Origin: Bugula neritina
Taxonomy: Eukaryota > Bryozoa > Gymnolaemata > Cheilostomatida > Bugulidae
NCBI GenBank assembly: GCA_964035545.1
Contig: OZ037765.1
Span: 23,872,004 to 23,936,003 of the forward strand
Reading direction: 5' to 3'
Length of the DNA stretch: 64,000 nt
Positions 1-12,600 of the stretch are shown here, in pieces (the first letter of the stretch is position 1; each line of letters begins with the position of its first letter). The notes under the pieces were generated by a model. That model had not been told where the DNA came from. It made no database searches and was given only the letters and a program-made list of their open reading frames with translations. The position numbers and the translations under genes were made by a program.

Positions 1-2076
1 TTTGCACTCCACAAGATTAGTGTAACTATATTATAGGCTATCAATACATTACCTTTTGCAATAATTATTGATATGTTGGAAGATTACATTTTAATTTTTT
101 GTTGTTGCAATGTTGAGTATTTATTAATTGCAACACACGCACACGAACTGATGACTATCAGTATTATTTAACTAAGTATGCATTTGTCAATAAAGCTAAT
201 TATTAATTGTTTTAATGGCAAAAAGCTTTTGATATGTCAAAAATTTAAAAGCTTGAAGTGAACAGCAAAAAAACTAAGCATTCAAATTTATAGTAAATTA
301 TGCCTTGAATCGTGCATATAGCTTTTAACTACTGTAAACTAGAAAGTATAAATGTTATATTGTGTTTCTTTTCACATTAATTTTCTGTATTGCTATACAG
401 AAACTGATAGGTAGCACAAACAGCATAATATTATCCTACTTAAGATTAGGTGATAGACTCTGCATTGGCTCTTCAATTTTATAGATTAAAACAAACCATG
501 TTTATGGTGTACACCACACAAATGCTAATTATCAATGAGAGGGCAGTGTATAACTATATCAATTGGATAAGAATGCATAGTGACACAGCTTCAGTAGCTT
601 GGGTTGCGTATTGGAGGAGCAAACAAAAGCCTGTTGCAGCCCTCACTCACTATACAATATACAACAACTAGTAATAACACGCAGGTTTCTATACCAACTA
701 CTTAATATTGATCGTTGTGAGTTTTTGAGCATTTGATAATATCACCAGTCTGAACTTTATACCTTTTGTTAATTCTTCCTGGAGCTCTGTGAATCCTTCA
801 GAATAGTTGGATGCCTCTCATTTTGCATGTGAAATCTGGTTATGAAAAAGAGCCATAGCTTGTATAAATGTAAAAGCCTATAACAACTGTACAACTGCAA
901 CAGCCAAGTCATTGCACCTTCAAGGTAGGTCAAAAGTATCTAATGGTGTGTTAGTAGCTGTCGTGGGTCTAGGTATGTGGGAGTGCTTTTTTGTAAGTTG
1001 TTTGTAAATTGCACGTTGCTAGCAATGTAGGCTGAATATGGAAGCCCTTACTGCAGCACATTCAGAATTTTGAAGTAATTCGGAGTTTTTGAAAATGCTC
1101 TTAGACTAAAATTAAATCTATATCACTCCAAGCCAACAGATAGAAGTGATGCTATAAGCAGAGCATGCATCTGCACACTCAAGAGGATAGTTAGTGCACT
1201 GGGTGAGATACTATGAACATCCAATAAAAATTACAATACAATATTACAAAAATTTCACCACTTTGAAAAAATATGTTAGCTAACATGTGATGTAGTATTT
1301 AAAAACTTTTTCGGCCTAGCCTTAATTTTATGCAATATGCAAATCATTCAAGGTTCTAACATTTAGGAACTTAGAACTGATGCAGCTATATTTATACAAA
1401 TATTGTATAGATACTATGATAATGTCCGAATGCTTGTATTACTCAAAGGTACTTACCAAAGGTTTTTATTATACCATCAATCTACTTTAAGCATTACTAA
1501 GTTTAATTTTGAGAGTGCAGTTTTTCAAAGAGGAAAAGTGAGCTACTATTCAACAGATTAAACTATGAGGCTAGAGTAAAACGCATTTTATGTTTTAAAA
1601 ACAATGTTTTGCACTCTAATGCTTTTAATGTTGAAATTAATGCTGGTCCAGCATTTGAGACACTTGGCTATGTTTGCTTATTTTTCTACTTGGTTATAAT
1701 ATTTCAGAAGTTGTGCCTTCAGTAAAATACATTTAGGGTAAAGAAATATCTATTAATTGTACCATAACTTTCACTGGAGAGTGAAATGTAACATATAACT
1801 AATAAGTTTTGTTTTTAAATCTTCACTTCAGAGTTATTGACCTGTATTCAGAGATTAATTTAGAAAGTTCTTATAGTGCACCATATGCAACTAATATAAA
1901 CAAGATAATTTAAGTGATAATAATAAAATGGAGCTAATGTAAAATCTGTCAATCGGCTGTATAAAGTTGCAGAGCTATATTATTAAGAGTTTATTATTTA
2001 AAGTCTATGAATTAATTTTACACTTTTTCAAAGTCACTTTGCCATTTTCAAGTCTAATTATTTTGGCTTGCTAACA
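1..2076. other. Noncoding stretch upstream of the SERTA gene
   Basis: This is AT-rich sequence with no exon I can support in either strand. A 73-codon open frame at 450-671 has no recognisable domain and no matching splice context. An untranslated 5' exon of the downstream SERTA gene may lie here, because that gene's coding exon follows a good acceptor site, but I cannot place it. Confidence 0.5.
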
Positions 2077-2089
2077 GGTTTTATTAATT

Positions 2090-2320
2090 ATGGTGAGAGT
2101 AAAAAGAACAGGAGTCCAACCACCCTGCATGCACGAAAGAGATAGATACAGCCAACTGTCCAAAGAGATATTTAAAGCTAAAAGAATTCAAGTTATCAAG
2201 CAATGTATTGAAAAATTGAAAAAGATTGAAGATGTTGAAACACGTCTGCGTGAAGCATTGCTGATAAAGAATACATACCACGCAGCTAAACTATTGACTT
2301 TAAACTCAATCAGTGGTTGA
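2090..2320 (+). CDS. Small SERTA-domain protein, 76 residues
   Basis: The frame encodes 76 residues and is complete from ATG to TGA. Residues about 33-71 match the SERTA signature: a basic start, a helix of the form I-x-K-L-x-x-I-E-D-x-E, then L-R-x-x-L-L-I-x-N-T. SERTA proteins (SERTAD1-4, CDCA4, Drosophila taranis) are nuclear cofactors linked to CDK4/cyclin and E2F transcription. A likely 3' splice site (branch-like CTAAC then AG at 2076-2077) sits 12 bases before the ATG. This matches the family's usual plan of a noncoding 5' exon plus one coding exon. The frame is open only back to a TAA at 2072-2074, so translation within this exon starts at or just before this ATG. The protein is much shorter than vertebrate SERTADs and has nothing after the SERTA domain, so cyclin- and PHD-bromodomain-binding regions are not visible. 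The family call rests on pattern recognition of one domain. Confidence 0.6.
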   Translation: MVRVKRTGVQPPCMHERDRYSQLSKEIFKAKRIQVIKQCIEKLKKIEDVETRLREALLIKNTYHAAKLLTLNSISG

Positions 2321-3590
2321 AATAGATTATTAATATTAGTAAAACATGTCATCTCACAATATTAAAGCAATTCCTGGAACCACGAGATAAAATGTATTAC
2401 AGTAAATCACGTACATCCAAAGAATCTTACTATAACTGTTAGCAGTGCTGGAAGAGCCTAATACAAGAGTTCCATTATGATATTCACTTACTGCTTTAGA
2501 TGAAGTCTTCTTATATAAGTTGCAAAAATATAACCTACAGTTTTTTATTCAATGGCTAGATACTCTATCTTCTATCTAACATACAAATTTCTATTCTGAA
2601 TTTAGTGTTATTTGTAATTTAACTAAGAAATTATGCACAGCTGGTTATAATTGGTTGTGCATTATTATCATTTTGACGCATTGCACTTTTATTTAATTAT
2701 ATTTCTATTTTCTTGATATATTAGTAATATATGCCTCGATTTAAAGTTTGTGAGAAGTTTTAAATAGAAATATGATGTCATGGTTATATAATTTTTACAT
2801 ACCAAAAGAATACATAATTTAGCCCAGTGCTAGGCATGAGTAACACTTTCCTGTAATAGTTAGGATCTTCATGAGACAATTTTCAAGAGTGCAGCAATTA
2901 TCGCATTGTGAAATTGTAAAGCAACTTCATTTCAGCTAGGTATGGCATTGTCTTTTATACATTAAACAAGTGTACAATAATTACTCTTAATTCTATGTAA
3001 AAACACATTATTATATACAAAACAATATTATTTTACTTGTGGTTTCATAACTTGAAAGATTTGTTTAGCCAAATTTGGTTCATTAAATAAAAACAGTCGT
3101 AATTTAATTTCAAACATTGATTATTGCACCAATAACATTACATTACATAAAATATGTCATGCATCAGTGTACTAACAAAAATAAAGTTCAGAAATTTAGT
3201 TATTGCATAATTCTTTGGATAAATTTTTAAATGGCTACGAAGACTTTCAACTTTTAATATAATTAATTTGTCGATTAAAGAAATATTGCAAAACTTTAAT
3301 GACCGAAAAATAAATAACATGCAGCTATACTACAGTAAAATTTGAGCAGTAAAAGAAAACAGGAATGTATAATAAATGTATGGAAGAAGTTATGATAATT
3401 ATTGTGACCATACCAGGAGTTGTCTTTCAAGTAAACCATAAAGAGACAAACTAATTTGCATACAATAAATAAAAACAACAAAGAGTTGGTCCCAAGTGAT
3501 ACGATACAGGGATATGTTATATACAAGAGTGGTGTGGAGAGTAGATCTAGTAGTGAGGTATGCTGGTATGTAGTAGGTCACATGATACTG
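2321..3590. other. Intergenic region between convergent SERTA and KIF21 genes
   Basis: This stretch should hold the 3' UTR of the plus-strand SERTA gene and the 3' UTR of the minus-strand KIF21 gene. I see no coding exon. Short frames in 3138-3581 are AT-rich and lack recognisable domains. Reverse-strand ATTAAA-type poly(A) candidates occur near 3103-3108 and 3294-3299, but none is decisive. Confidence 0.5.
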
Positions 3591-6500
3591 CTAGGAAACA
3601 GCCAACCTTCGAGAATCCACAGACCATATCTTCACCGTACAGTCACTACAACCAATACAATATAAAATATAAAACAGACAGCACTGGCATATTTGTTATT
3701 GCAGCAAAATCCAAGAAAACTTCACACTAAATAATAACACATCAGTTCTAACATGAATAATTTGGCTTGTATACTTTACTGATTTAGTTTTAGTAGATAT
3801 AATACCATAAATTACATGATATAATTAACAAAACAATCCACTAATTAGTTATAAATAAGAAGTTGAAAACCAACAATAAAAATTATAAAAATAGCCAAGC
3901 ATTTATTAAATCAAGAAACTAATATGTCGGACTGTTATCTTAAACAGACTACATTAGTTATTTTTTTAGTATTAGGGAAATGCATTTAACTCACAGAGAT
4001 GAGCAAATGGACAACAGTATTTGAGGAATAGTTTTTGGCTCCAACCACAAACATATACTACTACACATATGCTACTAAATACATGGTACTGTAACTTTGG
4101 TTTACCTGGAGGCTGTGAAGACATTTCTGCTGTTTGTAGCTAAGGAGTTGACAGAGGCGGTGTGTGCCCTTACTTCATCCAATTGATTACATGTGTCGGT
4201 AGACCACAGTTTAACATAGCCTGAGCGACAGCAGCTCAACAGCACATCATTGTCAGGCAGCATGCACATGTCCAGCACCCAATCTCTGTGTGCTCCATTC
4301 ACAGACTACATGTAATAAAGTGAAGAATTACACTTATGATGCACATTCAGTTATACTTACAAGAAGCATGCATAGTTTTTTAATATTTTTTTGCAAAGCC
4401 ACCACATCACAGAACATGATAAAGTAAGGTTACGAATTTGGAAAAAACTAAGGATAACTCGGAATAAAGTCTTACAGTGTCAGACTTTTAATAACTTACT
4501 ATTTTATGAACACAATGAAAAGGCAGCGAATTCGTGTTTTATATAAGGAAATATTGTTATACTACTTATTTGCTGCATTTACACTCAAACTTTGAGAGAC
4601 TAAGCAGTTTACAGCAACAACAGACCTGAGGTTGTAACGTGGGTCCATTGAGATGCCACTTCTTGATGCACATGTCCCGAGAGCCACTGAACAGAGTGTT
4701 ACCTCTATGGGCCAGACACTGCACCCCGTCATAGTGTGGCGGGGCAAGGGTGAATTTTGGCTGCACTAGGCAGTTGGAAGACTGTGCATTAGACAGATCA
4801 AACAGTTTGATTAGATGGTCTTTAGAGCCAGTGATGAGATTCTCCGTTCCTTGACTATCATGATGTATACTCAGACATATTATGGGAGCCTGGTGACCGC
4901 TGGCTATCTTACCAACTGCTGAATACCTAATCAAACAGAAACCTCCGTCACTAACATAACACAGTATTTCAAAAATCAAATTGACGCAGGTATTCTTACG
5001 ATAAGAGGCTGAACAAAAACCAGCACATTGGTTTTTTGTTGATTTTATTATCATAAAAATCTTGCCAAAGATGCTATACTGGTCTACTTGCTCAAAATAT
5101 CAAATAAAAATCAACAAAAAGTAAACATGCATAAAGTGCAACATTACATTATAAGATATTTTAGTTTCAACAGGAGACAGCAACCCCTACTCACATTCGC
5201 AAGTCCCACACCCTTACAGTGGTACCAGTTGTTGTGTAGAGAGTAGAGCCATCACAGCCGACTTGTATGTCAAATATCTGCTGTTCACCTTGTTGAATTA
5301 TGGCCTGACTGCTGGATGCGGGCTCAACAGGAACACTTTCGTGTACCAGTCCAGATGAGCTGCAACATGTATTACAACAACTACACAACCTGTTACAACA
5401 ACAAAATAACGTACAACAACTATATGATGTATTACAACAACTATATGATGTATTACAAGCCGTAATACGAGAAACACATTATGTATTGCAAGAGTTAATA
5501 TGACATTTTATGCATAACCAATAATTTATAATCATGTGAGGAGTAGCTAGCATCACAGATATTAAATCAATCGCCAGTGATACAGCGTTACTAAATTTTC
5601 AAACAAGTAAATACAATAATGAAGCCAAATGTTGCATTTAGTATGTTAAAGGAATGGTACATATCAGTAGGCTTAAAGAGAAATCATTGGTAAACATGTT
5701 TGTCTTACCTAAGAACTTTAACACATTTGGGTCCAGCTCTGATATCCCATATCTTGACAAACGAGTTGGATACAGTGTAGACAAGTTTGTTTATATTACA
5801 GTACCTCACCCTCGTCACATAATTTGGATGGTCTTCCAGACTCATAAGTTCTGACCCAACTCCCAGATCCCAAATCTTGCAAGTCAGGTCTGAACACAAG
5901 TGAAATATGTACAAAATTACTTAAAACTGGCTACTTGCTGCTGTTATGAATTCTAAATTTTGTTTTAAAATGATGAAACACAGTAAAATAAGTATTAAAT
6001 TTACAATTTTCTAATTACATCATGATCTAAAAATGCTTAGCATAATGTGCAGTGTAAGCAAAACTTTGCCATAATCATTTTGCATGTTTATGCTGATTAT
6101 CGAAAATAACAAATTCGATTTACAACGTTTACCTCCGTCAGTGTTACAAAACATTACAGAAGTTCCAATTCAGACTCGTTAAGTGCTCCAGTAAATGCAT
6201 TTCCAAGATAACAGCTATATTACATTAGAATGGAGTTCAACAAATAATACTTAACTATTATTAAGAAGATATGTGACAAATGTTTTCACAAGTTGCAATT
6301 TGACAAACATTATACCATTATGCTCCTTCTGCCAACCACTTCACTGTTTAGTCCTACACTTTATTTTCGTCTGATACATGTATACACAGTGAAGTACGAT
6401 ATGTTTAACAATATTATATGTGAAGTCAGAATCATAAGTGAACAAAATGTCCACTTTGTCTGAAGTAATAATATAGAATACTGTCAACCGTATCATCTAT

Positions 6501-6621
6501 GAGTTGTCTCACCTTTACTCCCAGAAAAGATAAGCTCCTCAGAAGCACATATGGATAAAACAGCTTTGTTATGACCTTTGGCCTTTTTCACACAAACCAT
6601 ACTTTGATTAGAGCTTGTTAC
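3591..6621 (-). other. KIF21A: KIF21 C-terminal WD40 propeller (exons 27-32)
   Basis: Residues about 1460-1795 form a WD40 domain. Visible repeat cores include [64 protein letters not shown] and CTVKIWSVD, which fits the seven blades expected in this family. In KIF21 proteins this domain binds microtubules and cargo or partners. The protein ends only about ten residues after the last blade, shorter than the human tail. Confidence 0.88.
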
Positions 6622-9600
6622 CTGAAAATATATTGCACAGACAACTGAACAATGTTTCTACAGACTCAGAAAATGTCACACTTTTTATCAAACGGAACGC
6701 CAACTCAACAATTTTATGTAACCAATTAAAAGACTAAGCAAGTTTCTGGCAAAGCATACCCGGTCGCAAGCGGCGATAGAACCTGGAGCAGACAACTTCT
6801 TAGAATTAGTAGACGTGGACTGTGTGTTGGTTAGTCTCATAAACACATTGCTGCTATCAGTTTCAACAGGAAGTTGACGTCGCTTATTCAGAGAAGGTGA
6901 AGAGGGAGGAGTCAAATGCACTTCCTTTATATCGGGTGACAAGGCCAATGACTTCTCTCTGTGAATCATACATATTATATTAAATGTTTACATCACTTTT
7001 GGTATCTATGATTTACAAATTCACAAACACTACAACCTATAACCTGATCGCATATATCTATATTCCAATTCTACTTCAATTAACCGCCATTAACTGAAAT
7101 TGAGTTACCTTTAGGATGTTGGAAAATTCAACAATTTCAATTTAGGCTTGTAAGTGTCATAATAGATAATTTTTCAAGATAATGATGCAACTATATTGAA
7201 TTGGAATGCCTTTTTACTAAATTGGTTGTTTTTTTTATTCCAAAGAATATTATAGCATACTTTAAAATTGATCATATCAATAATAATATGTCATACAGCT
7301 GATAAATTACTTAGTGAAAGCCCGCTCTCCCCCGAATGTACCTGTTGTTGACTAGCGAAGGTTGGAATGATTTACGTCTGAGAAAAGGTGAGACACCTGA
7401 GGCTAGTTTCCGTCTGCCAACCACACGACTTGATGTGTCTTTGGTCACCGTCTGGTCAACCTTATGGTCACCTCCGGCGTTGCTGTTGGAAAGTGATTTA
7501 CTTTCAGCCTTTGGTGCGCCACTGTCCACCAGAGGCATTGTGACGTCATCTAAATGACTGCACACAACTCCCTTCCATTTATTCATTCCCGAGGAGCCAG
7601 TGGAGGGGCTACAACCAAGTCTGCATGAAATAGCTGACAAAGCCAAAAACAAAAAAGTACTTTTGCCAACAAGTGTTCAATATATTAGCCAAACTGGTTG
7701 CTAAAGCTCTGGGTCCAGTCAAACTACTCTTTTGAAAAACAGGCACCATATCAGCGCAGCACCTTTACAAGTAATTTAACCATAACAAAACGTATGGTTT
7801 TCTGTCAGCTTTGGTAAACTACTGAATTGCTTCTTTTAAATAAATTAGAAAAACTAAGTTTAAAGTATTATAACAGCTTTATTCCAGGCATCAAAAACAA
7901 GCAATAAGCATACCCAGCACTTGGTACTGTTGGTCTGTTTGGTTTAGGAGGAACTGGTGGTGGAACTTTTTTAGTTTCCACGGAAACTGAATGCTCTGTG
8001 TGATCACCCTGACTGCCAGGTCCCTCACTATCCAATCGGATCTCGCCATTGAGTATTGTATAACTACCGGCAAGCAGTCGATTACTGTCCAGGCCTATCT
8101 CATTATCAGGAGAGCAAGTTCCGGAAGAAGACTGGATGTCAACAATTTCCATATCACCTGACCAAATATATCTTATATAAATGAAAGCAGTAGATAGCAG
8201 TAATCACAGAACGATTATTTCAAACTGAAATGGATACTCGGATGATTCTCGTGTTCATGTGAAGATGTTAGCCAATGATCTACCTCCACTGCAGCTCAAG
8301 TCTTGCAGCTACTCACCATTTGACAGCTGATGCTGGTAGCTGCTAGGTATCTCTGGTTTGCCTGCTACTGTAGAGTTCAGCACTACATAACTGTCAGAGC
8401 GAATCATAACACTCTCTCCTTTTCCAGAGTCTGCCAACTCATCCTCTTCCAAGATCGTGGAAATAGCGGGAGAGGAAAAGCCTTGACTTGGTGGAGGACC
8501 CTTAGGAGCTGGTGGTATAATGTCGGTGATGTTTATAGTTGGCTTCGCTCCAACGAGACTAGTGGAGGATAGTGAAGGAGGCATCCCGGCATCGGATAGG
8601 CCAAGAAGCATCTCCGCTGGAGTTGAAGTTCTTCGCCGGGCCTGTTGAACATTTAATAGCATGTTACTAGTTTCAAAATATTGAACAGTTTATATACTTG
8701 CTGTAAATATACACGAAAACCTCACCTTGCGAGATTTGGCTTTGCTAACTGAACTGTCAGCCCAATGTTCATCGCTAGTTGTCATTAGATCTCTAAAAAG
8801 TACAAAATAGTATTTTATAATTGATATTTATAGATAGTGTATATATATTTAGTGGAGCAAATTTATTTTATTGACTTGAATTAACATTGAACAGACAACT
8901 TTAATTAAATTTTACTCCTCACAAGTTTATTGGGAGTTGTCCTTCCATTTAGTGCCGATTACTTGCAGTGATAAATAAAATATGTTTTTACTAAATGAAA
9001 TGCATAATTTCAGGAGCCAAATTTTCTTTTGTACAGTTTATAATATAAACATTCATAAGTGATTTATTTAAAAAACGTATGATTACTCAAAATCTGTCAA
9101 CCCAAAGTATTTTTTTTAAAAATTAAGTATTTGTGTACATTTATTATCGTTAATATGAAATATAAAGAAAAAGCCATTAGCTTTATTGAAAGATACGTTA
9201 ATTTTTTCATTTTGTACCTAAAACCATGTTCTTGTCCCTGAAAAAAAGATGATCGCTCTAACGTTAGCATAAAGTAGTTTTATGAAAGCCGTTAGCAAGT
9301 CTAAAAGTAATGTTAGGATAAAGACCACAGCACAAACAAAAATAGAATAAAAACTCAGTTAAAGCTTCAATAAAATAGATGTACGTCTAGAAAAGCAAAA
9401 TGGTATATAAGAATAAATTAAAGAGCACACCAAAATCTAAAGCAAACAACTTTACTATGACTATGCATTACTACAAATATCAATATAAGAGCATGAGCAT
9501 ACGCTATTGTAGAAATTGATGATATAAATATTCAAGGCTGAGACTAGGTACGCAATGGCTGTTATTAACAACATTGCATCAACGACAGAGCACATTGGTG

Positions 9601-12600
9601 ACAGATCAGTGCTACTGAAGCAATTCAATGAAAACAGGAAATGTGAATTACAGCAACCATTACAACATTAATATTAACCATTGTGAAGATGAGCATGTAA
9701 AAAGAAGAACAGCAAAATACGCATGAGTTATAAGATTATTAAAACACAACTCATGTATAAGCAGAAACTTGTAAATTTGCTACTATGCAGTGAAAAATGC
9801 AAAATACTTGTGATTTTGAATTTAAAAAAAAAATTGTCTAAAATATTTACTCATTGAGAAAAAAAGTGAAATTGTTCCAACAGTGTGGGCCAAAATACTA
9901 TTGAACATCACAAAAAGCTCAAAACACTTGCAATATTTCCCTCCAAAACATGCATTTAAAGTACAATATTATAATAACATAATACAATCTGAAGCAATAT
10001 CATATATTCAAATGCAAATATCATTTACAAAAGTAAAGCTACACTCACCCACTAATAGGAGAACTCCTGGAAGAGCTGGAGGTTTCACCACTAAGCCCAT
10101 CTGCAGCACCTTGAAACAAAAACAGATTCTTATCACAACAAGTCCGGTAATACATCAACAGCGTTGGACTGTAATTATGTTGTTAACAAAACCTTCTACA
10201 CAAGTCAAACAGCTTTATTTCATGTTTAATACTAAAAACTATAATTACATAAGCTTAAAACTACTCCAAAATGCTAAATTATGATTTTTTGGGTGCATGG
10301 TAAAACCTTTTTTACTATGGTGGGAAGATTTCAGTGCTAAATTAAATAAGACAACTTGTATTATACTAAACACATTATGTACGCTGGTCATGAAATATTT
10401 TTTCAATAGAGGCAACAACTGCCACTTAGTAAGCAGCATGCTGTCAAATATATACATACTATCATGGTGCATCTGCAGAGTGATACCAGAGTCTTGCAAC
10501 ACCTGCTTCAACAGCTGATCCTTTACCCTGGAGTCCATCAGCATTTTCTCATAACGGGCCACGAGCTGGTTGTATTGAGCCTCTTTCTGAGAGCACTCGT
10601 AACCCCTAGTCAGGGCATGGGAGAGCAGGTGCTCCAGTAAGTACTCACTCTCCTCAATTGATGACATTTTCATCATTAAACTCAGAGCAGATTCACCCTG
10701 TACATGCAAAGTATACTTGAAATCTTGAAAGTAGGGTTTAAAGCCAACAAAATGTGCAGTGTATCGAGAATTTTTCAAATATATAATATATATAATATAT
10801 TATATATTATAACATATTACATACATTATAATATATAATATAATAACATATACATTGCTAGGGAAAAACATCCAAGAAATTGTCTGTACCACCATCGAGT
10901 CACATGACAGCTCCTTTTAAACTGCAGTGTAACAAAGTGTATAAACAAGCGTAGAAGGTAACTACAGAAGTTAACAAGCAAACATTATAAAATAATAAGC
11001 TACTAACAGAACATCAGTAAACAATAAACATGCATGCAACATCAATTAGTAACATAAACATATGCTAGTTAATTAGTCTCCTATTGTTTTGTCAACAAGC
11101 TGATCACAATTAAACAAGTTGAATAATTGAAACTCCCTTCACATGTTTCACATCTGGCTTACATTGCCAACAGCACAATATTATGCTGGTAGTACGCATA
11201 CCTTTGCTTCTTCCTCCATTTGCATGATATTATTTTGACATTCTGCCACATTACTGTGCAGATAATTCATGTTAGTTGCCATAGTTTCCAGCTGATCTTC
11301 TAAATCCATAGCCAGGTCAGTCTACAGTAAACACACATATGATTGTGGGAGGTGTTAACAAGGTTCAGTCAATAGAAAACTTTATTTCTCTCAGTCTAAC
11401 AGAATCCAATTCGTGTAAAACATTAACATCGAGGATTTATGTGTGATGATTTTGCCAAATTATTTGTTTCGTTTTGTTTTCTTTTCAAACTGCTTGAACA
11501 AATGAGGGTAAGATACTTTCACAGCAATAGTTCTATGAGTATCAAACTAGTGATTGTTATCAGCATTGTTCTGATGAGATACATGACTTATTGCAAGTAT
11601 AAATTACACAGAATGATACATTATCAATGACATTCATCTGATTTTTCATATACTTTACCATGATGACAGTTTGTTGGAGAAATTATAAAGATATACCTGG
11701 TTTCTATTGACTGCTCGATCCAGCCTCTTGTTGTACTCTTCTATTCTCTTACTCAACTCCTCTCTCTTCTTGATGTACATGTCCATCTCTGCCTCCATAG
11801 AGGAAATAGTCTGTTTCTTCATCACTAGGGCTGTGACGTAATGCTCTAGTTTATCCCATTTGTTTTTCGCATTCTGCAAGACCAGAAAAATCCACAAACT
11901 TAATACTGCTTTCAGTGAGAAGTAACGGCTGTTGCTTTTATAACTTTGTGAGCAACTTGACAGGAACATAACACCAACTGACGAATAAACCCTTATACAT
12001 GACATATAGTAATACAAGTTGTTAGCTTGCATCGTATGGATGTACCTTGGGTGAGAAGGGTGGAGTTGGTTTCACAACTCCATAACCTGAAGAAGTTTTA
12101 CTTCCTGATTTGTTTGATTTTACTGGAGTTCCAACTCGCTGAGAAGAATTGATTCTATGTTTAGCCGCAACTCGAGACGACGCAGTGGCTTCCCTTTGCT
12201 TCTTACGCAGCTGACTTACTTCCTCGTGCTTTCGCTGCAGCAGACAATAGACGTGATAAATACAAAGTATGCTTTCCACTCTAATACTGCAAAATGCTAC
12301 ACATGGTGTCATATATAATACAGGTCTAGACATAAATCAAGAACAGCAGTTTAGAATGAGTAAATATTAGCACTGACTCCTTAGTTAACACTAAAACTGA
12401 GATAAATGAGAAAAGCCGAATTGTGAAAACTGTGTTACTATGGTGAAAGTTCATTATTGTAACCATCTACCTTTAATATGGCATCTTTCTGTTTATTTTG
12501 CAGCTGCAACATTCTAACTTGATTATCCTGAATTCTCTTCTCTTTTTTTAGTTGAATTAATTCTCTACTCTTTTTCTGATCATTAAGTTTATTTTTTTCA

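Noticed and set aside
450-671. 73-codon plus-strand frame
   Set aside because: No domain, no splice context and composition typical of chance frames in this AT-rich DNA.
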